From Alistipes sp. (GTDB taxonomy: Bacteria > Bacteroidota > Bacteroidia > Bacteroidales > Rikenellaceae): DNA of 5,954 nucleotides. Position 1 is the stretch's first letter. Each line of letters begins with the position of its first letter. The notes under the pieces are model-generated. The model did no database searches and had not been told where the DNA came from. It saw nothing but the letters and a program-made list of their open reading frames with translations. The position numbers and the translations under genes were made by a program. Shown piece after piece: positions 1 to 4,314 of the stretch. The DNA lies in the NCBI GenBank assembly GCA_017380955.1, contig JAFOCZ010000136.1, forward strand, positions 1 to 5,954, written 5' to 3'.

Positions 1-456
1 AGCCGCAATCTGCTCCAGCGACAACTCTCGCGCCAGCACCACAACATCTGCCCACTGCGAGAAGAACTTCACGGCAGTGATGTTTGAGATGTTGCTCTGG
101 GTGGAGATATGCACCTCGATACCCACCTCACGGGCATAGAGGATAGCCGCAAGGTCGGTGGCAATGATGGCATCTATACCCTCGGCCTTTGCCCTGTCGA
201 TGATGCGACGCATAACCTCCATTTCATCGTCGTAGATGACGATGTTAACTGTAAGATAGGTCTTTACGCCCGCTGCGTGTGCTATGCGAACAATCTCCGC
301 GAGGTCATCGAGGGTGAAGTTCACCGACGACGCAGCACGCATATTCAACTGCTCAACACCAAAATATACCGAGTCTGCACCTGCTGCAATAGCGGCATTC
401 AGCGACTCATACGACCCCACAGGGGCCATTATCTCTATATCCTTTCTTTGTATCAT
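1..456 (-). CDS. U32 family peptidase-like protein, N-terminal part (cut by window edge)
   Basis: The first 152 residues are visible, beginning MIQRKDIEIMAPVGSYESLN; the rest lies beyond the left edge. The pattern 'APVGSYESLNAAIAAGADSVYFG', followed by 'HAAGVKTYLTVN' and 'HISTQSNISN', is the characteristic N-terminal barrel region of the U32 (collagenase-like) family. Some family members (E. coli RlhA and TrhP) act in hydroxylation of 23S rRNA or tRNA rather than as true proteases; which role applies here cannot be told, because the Cys-containing family signature lies further downstream. The start at 456 is chosen because an in-frame stop lies only a few codons upstream and the family motif begins at about residue 10. 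The gene begins 5 bp after the stop of the prenyl synthase on the same strand, so the two are very probably co-transcribed. Family assignment is firm; function is open. Confidence 0.88.
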   Translation of the reverse strand, partial: MIQRKDIEIMAPVGSYESLNAAIAAGADSVYFGVEQLNMRAASSVNFTLDDLAEIVRIAHAAGVKTYLTVNIVIYDDEMEVMRRIIDRAKAEGIDAIIATDLAAILYAREVGIEVHISTQSNISNITAVKFFSQWADVVVLARELSLEQIAA

Positions 457-461
457 AATCT

Positions 462-1445
462 TTACTTTTTACGACCCATAAGGTTGCGAGCGAACTCTCG
501 GAGGTTTACAGTGCGCGACTCATCGATAGAGAGAGTATCGAGGATTGACAACGCACGGTCGAAGCGCAACTCTATCTGCTGCTCGGCGATATGTCGCACC
601 TCCAACTTGTCGTAGAGAGCCTTCACGCGCGCAATCTTCTCGGCATCCGAGAGCGAAGCATCGCGGTGAGTGTTACGCAACACCTCACGCTCCTCATCCG
701 TAGCACGGTTCATAGCCTGCACCATAAGGAATGTCTGCTTACCCTCGAGGATATCGCCACCAATCTTCTTACCCAAAGCCTCATCGCCATAACTATCGAG
801 AACATCATCCTGCAACTGGAATGCAAGACCCAACTCCGTTGTGAAGCGATATATCTTGCGGAGGTCATCCTCCGAAGCACCAGCCATCGTAGCACCTATC
901 ATCGCAGCACCGCGGAGCAGCGCCGATGTCTTGCGCTCTATCATCAGCAGATACTCCTCCACCGATACTCTGTCGAGACTCTCGAAGTCCATATCATACT
1001 GCTGACCCTCGCACACCTCCAACGCCATATCGCTGAAGATGGTCATCACGCGAGGCAGCGCCTCCGAAGATATTCGGGAGAGATGTTTGTATGCTGTGAT
1101 GAGCATAGCGTCGCCAGAGAGGATTGCCACATTACCACCCCACTTTGCAAATACCGAAGGCTTGCCACGGCGCACAGCGGCATTATCCATAATGTCGTCG
1201 TGGAGCAGTGTGAAGTTGTGGAATATCTCTACTGCGAGTGCTGCGGGCATAGCACCCTCCACATCGCCACCAAAAGCCTCGGCGGTGATAAGAAGAAGCA
1301 CAGGGCGCAGGCGCTTGCCACCACCCGACATCGAGTAGATGATTGGAGTATACAGAAGTTCAGGCTCCTCGGGTGTCTGCATCTGTGACAAAGTAGCCTC
1401 GAAAAGTTGCAATATCTCGCTATTTGTATGTGCCATAATCATCAT
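462..1445 (-). CDS. Polyprenyl (isoprenyl) diphosphate synthase
   Basis: A complete trans-isoprenyl diphosphate synthase of 327 residues, a usual length for the family. It condenses isopentenyl diphosphate with an allylic diphosphate in the cytoplasm, supplying precursors for quinone side chains and other isoprenoids. Visible motifs in order are GGGKRLRP (residues 41-48, diphosphate binding), the first Asp-rich motif DDIMD (83-87) followed by RRG (92-94), and the second Asp-rich motif DDVLD (213-217). The first motif is the compact DDxxD form without the two-residue insertion of bacterial FPP synthases (IspA), and Phe78 sits five residues before it. This resembles GGPP-type enzymes, but product length is inferred only. 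The start is ambiguous: the frame opens MMIMAHTNSE, with ATGs at 1445, 1442 and 1436. The third gives a more normal leader length from the proposed promoter. The U32 gene follows 5 bp downstream. Confidence 0.95.
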   Translation of the reverse strand: MMIMAHTNSEILQLFEATLSQMQTPEEPELLYTPIIYSMSGGGKRLRPVLLLITAEAFGGDVEGAMPAALAVEIFHNFTLLHDDIMDNAAVRRGKPSVFAKWGGNVAILSGDAMLITAYKHLSRISSEALPRVMTIFSDMALEVCEGQQYDMDFESLDRVSVEEYLLMIERKTSALLRGAAMIGATMAGASEDDLRKIYRFTTELGLAFQLQDDVLDSYGDEALGKKIGGDILEGKQTFLMVQAMNRATDEEREVLRNTHRDASLSDAEKIARVKALYDKLEVRHIAEQQIELRFDRALSILDTLSIDESRTVNLREFARNLMGRKK

Positions 1446-1462
1446 AATTATAAATTATGCCT

Positions 1463-1493
1463 CAAAATTAAGTTTTTTTTTGCATAGATTAAA
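1463..1493 (-). promoter_or_regulatory. Candidate Bacteroides-type promoter for the prenyl synthase operon
   Basis: Read on the minus strand, a perfect -7 box TAATTTTG (plus positions 1463-1470, consensus TAnnTTTG) is preceded at 19 nt by TTTA (1490-1493), one mismatch from the -33 consensus TTTG. Transcription would begin near 1457, leaving about 12 nt to the ATG at 1445 or about 21 nt to the ATG at 1436. The region is very AT-rich, so chance matches are easier here than elsewhere. Confidence 0.5.
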
Positions 1494-1511
1494 ATTATTT
1501 TGGTAACTTTG
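1479..1511 (+). promoter_or_regulatory. Bacteroides-type promoter for the ROK kinase
   Basis: TTTG (1479-1482), a 21-nt spacer, then TAACTTTG (1504-1511) match the Bacteroidota housekeeping promoter TTTG-N19-21-TAnnTTTG at every fixed position. The predicted transcription start is about 1517-1519, giving a leader of about 25 nt to the ATG at 1543. It overlaps the proposed divergent promoter for the prenyl synthase. Confidence 0.75.
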
Positions 1512-1542
1512 ACCAATTATTTTTACAAAATCATTTTTTAGT

Positions 1543-2571
1543 ATGATGAAAAAACTTGCAATGGGTATCGACATTGGCGGTACCAACACAGCATTTGGAC
1601 TTGTTGATGAGGATGGTAACGTGGTTGCCGAGAGCAAGATATCAACCGAGAAGTTTAGATATTTCGACGACTACAAACCATATATAGAGACCCTGGCAGC
1701 GGCAATGAAGGAACTCATCTCAACACAGGCCGACTGCACACTTATCGGTATTGGCATTGGCGCTCCTAACGCAAATATCCACAGTGGCAAGATTGAGACT
1801 CCAGCAAACCTATGGAAGTTTGAGAATCCTGCAGACCCACGCCCCGACACCATCCGCATCTTCAACTTTGTGGAGGACTTGGGCAAATACTTCGAGGGCA
1901 TTAAGATTATGATTACCAACGATGCTAACGCTGCGGCTATCGGCGAGATGGTCTTCGGTAACGCTCGCGGTATGAAGGACTTTGCGATGATCACCCTCGG
2001 CACAGGTCTTGGCTCGGGTATCGTATGCAATGGCGAGATGGTATACGGCAGCGACGGCTTCGCAGGTGAGTATGGTCACATCGCCGTGGAGTCACGCCAG
2101 ACAGGTCGCCAGTGTGGTTGCGGTCGCAGAGGATGCCTCGAAACCTATGTATCGGCTACGGGTATCAAGCGCACAGCCTTCGAACTTATGGCTACTATGA
2201 CTTGCGACAGTGAGTTGCGCTCTATTCCTTACGACAAGTTCGAGGCTAAGATGCTCTCGGATGCTGCCAAGAACAACGACCCTATCGCTTTGGAGGCTTT
2301 CGAGCGCACAGGTAGAATCCTCGGTGAGGCATTGGCTGATCTCACAGCCGTGACATCTCCTGAGGCTATCATCCTCTTCGGTGGTTTGGCAAACGCTGGC
2401 AACCTCATCGTTGAGCCTACACACCGCCATATGGAGGCTAACCAACTTGGTGTTTTCAAGGGTAAGGTTAAGTTGTTGATGAGCGGTATTCAGGATAAGA
2501 ATGTTGCTATTTTGGGTGGCGCAGCACTTATCTGGAAGCAGTACCTCGAGTCGGTAATCGAGAATTACTAA
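1543..2571 (+). CDS. ROK family sugar kinase (probable glucokinase)
   Basis: A complete 342-residue ROK kinase, expected to phosphorylate glucose or a related hexose with ATP in the cytoplasm. Visible features are the N-terminal phosphate-binding DIGGT (residues 10-14), the catalytic Asp127 in TNDANAAA, the second phosphate loop TLGTGLGSG (151-159), the sugar-contacting ExGH at 176-179 (EYGH), and the zinc-binding CGCGRRGC (191-198, Cys191, Cys193, Cys198) placed 11 residues after His179, exactly the ROK spacing. FGGLANAG (279-286) is the adenosine-side loop. There is no N-terminal helix-turn-helix, so it is an enzyme and not a NagC/Mlc-type repressor. Bacteroides fragilis RokA, a family relative, uses glucose and N-acetylglucosamine; the substrate here is inferred. 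The start could be either of two adjacent ATGs (1543 or 1546). The gene stands alone, between its own promoter and a strong terminator. The last third uses more T-ending codons than rsmH downstream. Confidence 0.93.
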   Translation: MMKKLAMGIDIGGTNTAFGLVDEDGNVVAESKISTEKFRYFDDYKPYIETLAAAMKELISTQADCTLIGIGIGAPNANIHSGKIETPANLWKFENPADPRPDTIRIFNFVEDLGKYFEGIKIMITNDANAAAIGEMVFGNARGMKDFAMITLGTGLGSGIVCNGEMVYGSDGFAGEYGHIAVESRQTGRQCGCGRRGCLETYVSATGIKRTAFELMATMTCDSELRSIPYDKFEAKMLSDAAKNNDPIALEAFERTGRILGEALADLTAVTSPEAIILFGGLANAGNLIVEPTHRHMEANQLGVFKGKVKLLMSGIQDKNVAILGGAALIWKQYLESVIENY

Positions 2572-2594
2572 TAGACTACATATAAGGATTTTAC

Positions 2595-2653
2595 ACAATA
2601 AGGCATATGGCGGATTACAATCGTAGTTCGCCATATGTTTTATTGTCTTTTTT
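2595..2653 (+). terminator. Intrinsic terminator of the ROK kinase
   Basis: Positions 2595-2618 pair with 2623-2646 in an unbroken 24-bp stem (20 Watson-Crick and 4 G-U pairs at 2602, 2603, 2613 and 2615) closed by the tetraloop AATC (2619-2622). The T-run 2648-2653 follows one base after the stem. The stem core is CATATGGCG / CGCCATATG. It starts 23 bp after the kinase stop codon. The 5' side has no matching A-run, so it should work mainly on the plus strand, isolating the kinase from the division cluster. Confidence 0.9.
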
Positions 2654-2656
2654 GTT

Positions 2657-2692
2657 ATGGGGCACGATGGGTTTCTATGGGTTAAAATGGGT
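2657..2692 (+). promoter_or_regulatory. Four phased ATGGG repeats, candidate MraZ-type operator
   Basis: ATGGG occurs at 2657, 2667, 2677 and 2687, exactly 10 bp apart. The last three units share ATGGGT. Written another way, these are four TGGGN units (2658, 2668, 2678, 2688) separated by 5 nt. This is the architecture reported for E. coli MraZ, which binds TGGGN direct repeats with 5-nt spacers ahead of the dcw cluster, and here too the array precedes rsmH in the same orientation. That MraZ binds here is inference: no mraZ gene is in the window, and the array is about 105 bp upstream of the best promoter candidate for rsmH. Confidence 0.55.
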
Positions 2693-2717
2693 GGATTTTC
2701 GTATTTCGTATTTTAGT

Positions 2718-2735
2718 TTTTGAGCCGTCTCAAAA
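2718..2735. repeat. Small inverted repeat in the rsmH leader
   Basis: TTTTGAG (2718-2724) pairs perfectly with CTCAAAA (2729-2735) around the 4-nt loop CCGT. It may be an operator half-site pair or a weak hairpin; it has no T-run following it on the plus strand. It lies between the ATGGG array and the rsmH promoter candidate. Function unknown. Confidence 0.35.
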
Positions 2736-2795
2736 CCGCCACTCTTCCCTACCGCACAACTCCGTGCAACAACTCCTCATATTTCCTCTGAAATT

Positions 2796-2828
2796 TTTCG
2801 CTTTTTCCGCAGAATTTTTGTACCTTAG
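2796..2828 (+). promoter_or_regulatory. Candidate promoter of the rsmH-ftsL-ftsI operon
   Basis: TACCTTAG (2821-2828) matches the -7 consensus TAnnTTTG at all but one fixed position and sits in the very typical context TTTTTG-TACCTTAGCG. A weak -33 element TTTC (2796-2799) lies 21 nt upstream. The predicted start near 2835 gives a leader of about 30 nt to the rsmH ATG. The mismatches in both boxes suggest modest strength or a need for help from a regulator. Confidence 0.5.
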
Positions 2829-2864
2829 CGCCGTTATTTTTTACTATGTAAAACCCAACGCAAA

Positions 2865-3782
2865 ATGGCCATCGAAACATACCACGTGCCTGTGATGCTC
2901 GACGAGTGTATCTCGGCTCTAAATATCAAGCCTAACGGCATATACGTAGACCTCACTATGGGTGGCGGAGGACACACACGCGAGATCCTCAAGCACCTCG
3001 GCCCTGAGGGACACCTATACTCCCTCGACCAGGACCCCGATGCCGAGGCTAACGCTCCGGATGATCCTCGTCACACCTTCGTAGCCTCAAACTTCCGCTT
3101 TGTGCGCGGAGCAATGCGTCTGCGTGGTGTAGAGAAGGTAGATGGCATCTTAGCAGACCTCGGCGTGTCGTCGCACCACTTCGACGCCAAGCATCGCGGC
3201 TTCTCGTTCCGTGGCGAGGCATTGCTTGATATGCGTATGAACACCCGTGGTGGTCGCACCGCTGCCGACATCGTAAACACCTACACAAACGAGGCTCTGT
3301 CGAAGATATTTGCCGAGTATGGCGAGTTGGATACAACGTGGAAGATTGCAAACTGCATAGAGCGTGCGCGTGCCGAGAAGCCTATCACCACAACTGCCGA
3401 GTTGGTGGAGGCTGTGAAGCCCTGCACACCACCTAAGGACGAGGCGAAGTTCCTCACCAAACTCTTCCAGGCGTTGCGCATAGAACTAAACGGCGAGATT
3501 GAGGCGCTGAAGATGGCATTGGAGCAGAGTCTCAAACTCCTGAATCCCGAGGGTCGCTTAGTGGTTATGTCTTACCACTCGTTGGAGGACCGCTTGGTGA
3601 AGAACTTTATGCGTAGCGGCAACACCGATGGCATCATCGAGAAGGACTTCTTTGGTCGTGCCACAACGCCATTCAAGGTTATCACACGCAAGGCCATAGC
3701 GCCATCCGACGAGGAGATTCAGACCAACCCTCGCTCACGAAGTGCCAAACTTCGCGTTGCCGAGCGCATAGAACAAGACTAA
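2865..3782 (+). CDS. rsmH: 16S rRNA (cytosine(1402)-N(4))-methyltransferase RsmH
   Basis: A complete RsmH (MraW) of 305 residues, the normal family length. It transfers a methyl group from S-adenosylmethionine to N4 of C1402 in 16S rRNA, in the decoding centre of the small subunit. Family signatures read in order: HVPVMLDE (7-14), the SAM-binding GGGGHT (33-38), SLDQDPDA (53-60), DLGVSS (98-103) with FSFR following (113-116), KLFQALRIELNGE (199-211), SYHSLEDRLVKNFM (236-249) and the C-terminal NPRSRSAKLRVAER (288-301). The start at ATG 2865 places HVPVML where the family has it. There is no clear Shine-Dalgarno sequence; the leader CAACGCAAA is A-rich. It heads the division and cell wall cluster here; in many relatives mraZ precedes it, but not in this window. 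ftsL follows after 31 bp. Confidence 0.98.
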   Translation: MAIETYHVPVMLDECISALNIKPNGIYVDLTMGGGGHTREILKHLGPEGHLYSLDQDPDAEANAPDDPRHTFVASNFRFVRGAMRLRGVEKVDGILADLGVSSHHFDAKHRGFSFRGEALLDMRMNTRGGRTAADIVNTYTNEALSKIFAEYGELDTTWKIANCIERARAEKPITTTAELVEAVKPCTPPKDEAKFLTKLFQALRIELNGEIEALKMALEQSLKLLNPEGRLVVMSYHSLEDRLVKNFMRSGNTDGIIEKDFFGRATTPFKVITRKAIAPSDEEIQTNPRSRSAKLRVAERIEQD

Positions 3783-3813
3783 CACTTTACACTAACAACA
3801 CTAAATTACGACT

Positions 3814-4311
3814 ATGACACACAACTACAGAGACCCCTACGACGACGAGGCCGAGCGTATCCACAACGAGGTTATCGTGGTGGATGACGACGAGGAGACC
3901 CTCCGCCCCGATGATGATGCACCGTGGTACGAGGATGAGGAGAGCGAAGAGGATGAGGAGCGCCCCTTTGTTGGCGAGGATGAGGAGAATGGCGAGAAGA
4001 GCGCTGTGAGCCCCTGGACTATGATTACCACAGGTCGCATACTCCCCGAGGGTAAGCCCGAATACTACAAGATGTTCATCGCAATAGCGTTTATGTGCTT
4101 CCTAAGTATCTTCCTGACGTTTATGTCGCTGAACGCCAGCCGCGAGTATCGCCAAAAGGAGAAGTATGCCTCGGTACTCCACGAGCGCTCGGTGCTGAAG
4201 GAGGAGGAGCGATATAGTCTATCGTCGAAGCGCGCGGTGACAAAGCGCCTCAAGGAGCACGGCATAGAGTTGATAGACCTAACAAAGGATAGCAGACTAA
4301 TCGAAGAGTAG
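3814..4311 (+). CDS. ftsL: FtsL-like cell division protein with acidic N-terminal tail
   Basis: A 165-residue single-pass membrane protein in the position of ftsL, between rsmH and the division transpeptidase. Residues 1-63 are extremely acidic (28 Asp/Glu against 5 Lys/Arg) and should be disordered and cytoplasmic. A hydrophobic segment at about 87-106 (MFIAIAF...FLTFMSL) is the membrane span. Residues 109-149 are charged and helical (REYRQKEKY..., LKEEERYSLSSKRAVTKRLKEHG), fitting a periplasmic coiled coil, and the ending HGIELIDLTKDSRLIEE resembles the C-terminus of Bacteroidetes FtsL proteins. FtsL partners FtsB/DivIC-like protein and activates FtsI and FtsW at the septum. The sequence is weakly conserved, so identification rests on topology, C-terminal resemblance and gene order. 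It is longer than most FtsL (about 100-120 residues) because of the tail. The next gene starts 3 bp after its stop, suggesting translational coupling. Confidence 0.85.
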   Translation: MTHNYRDPYDDEAERIHNEVIVVDDDEETLRPDDDAPWYEDEESEEDEERPFVGEDEENGEKSAVSPWTMITTGRILPEGKPEYYKMFIAIAFMCFLSIFLTFMSLNASREYRQKEKYASVLHERSVLKEEERYSLSSKRAVTKRLKEHGIELIDLTKDSRLIEE

Positions 4312-4314
4312 CAT

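Larger units (their letters stand above)
2654..2864. other. Non-coding leader region of the division cluster
   Basis: No gene is supported between the kinase terminator and rsmH. The region holds the phased ATGGG array (2657-2692), two adjacent copies of TTTCGTA (2697-2710), a small hairpin (2718-2735), a pyrimidine-rich stretch and a promoter-like sequence just before rsmH. It is AT-rich compared with the flanking genes, as expected for a regulatory leader. An mraZ gene (about 450 bp) would not fit in the interval between terminator and rsmH. Confidence 0.7.

Noticed and set aside
109..615. Plus-strand open frame opposite the U32 gene and the 3' end of the prenyl synthase
   Set aside because: Antisense to two well-supported genes, crosses their boundary, and shows no domain or promoter.
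591..1388. Long plus-strand open frame (265 codons) opposite the prenyl synthase
   Set aside because: It lies wholly antisense to a gene with all family motifs; the translation is rich in His, Cys, Arg and Leu with no recognisable domain, a typical shadow of codon bias.
1543..2571. ROK transcriptional repressor (NagC/Mlc type)
   Set aside because: The protein begins directly with the kinase phosphate loop (DIGGT at residue 10) and has no N-terminal DNA-binding domain.
2092..2634. Minus-strand open frame opposite the ROK kinase
   Set aside because: Antisense to conserved ROK motifs; it would also start inside the terminator hairpin.
2657..2692. CRISPR or iteron array reading of the ATGGG repeats
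   Set aside because: Units are only about 5-6 bp conserved in a 10-bp period, far too short for CRISPR, and nothing nearby suggests a replication origin or Rep protein.
2654..2864. Possible remnant of an mraZ gene
   Set aside because: No frame gives a stretch resembling MraZ; the interval is short and broken by stops.
3837..4040. Serine-rich minus-strand frame opposite the start of ftsL
   Set aside because: The runs of Ser are simply the complement of Asp/Glu codons in the acidic tail.
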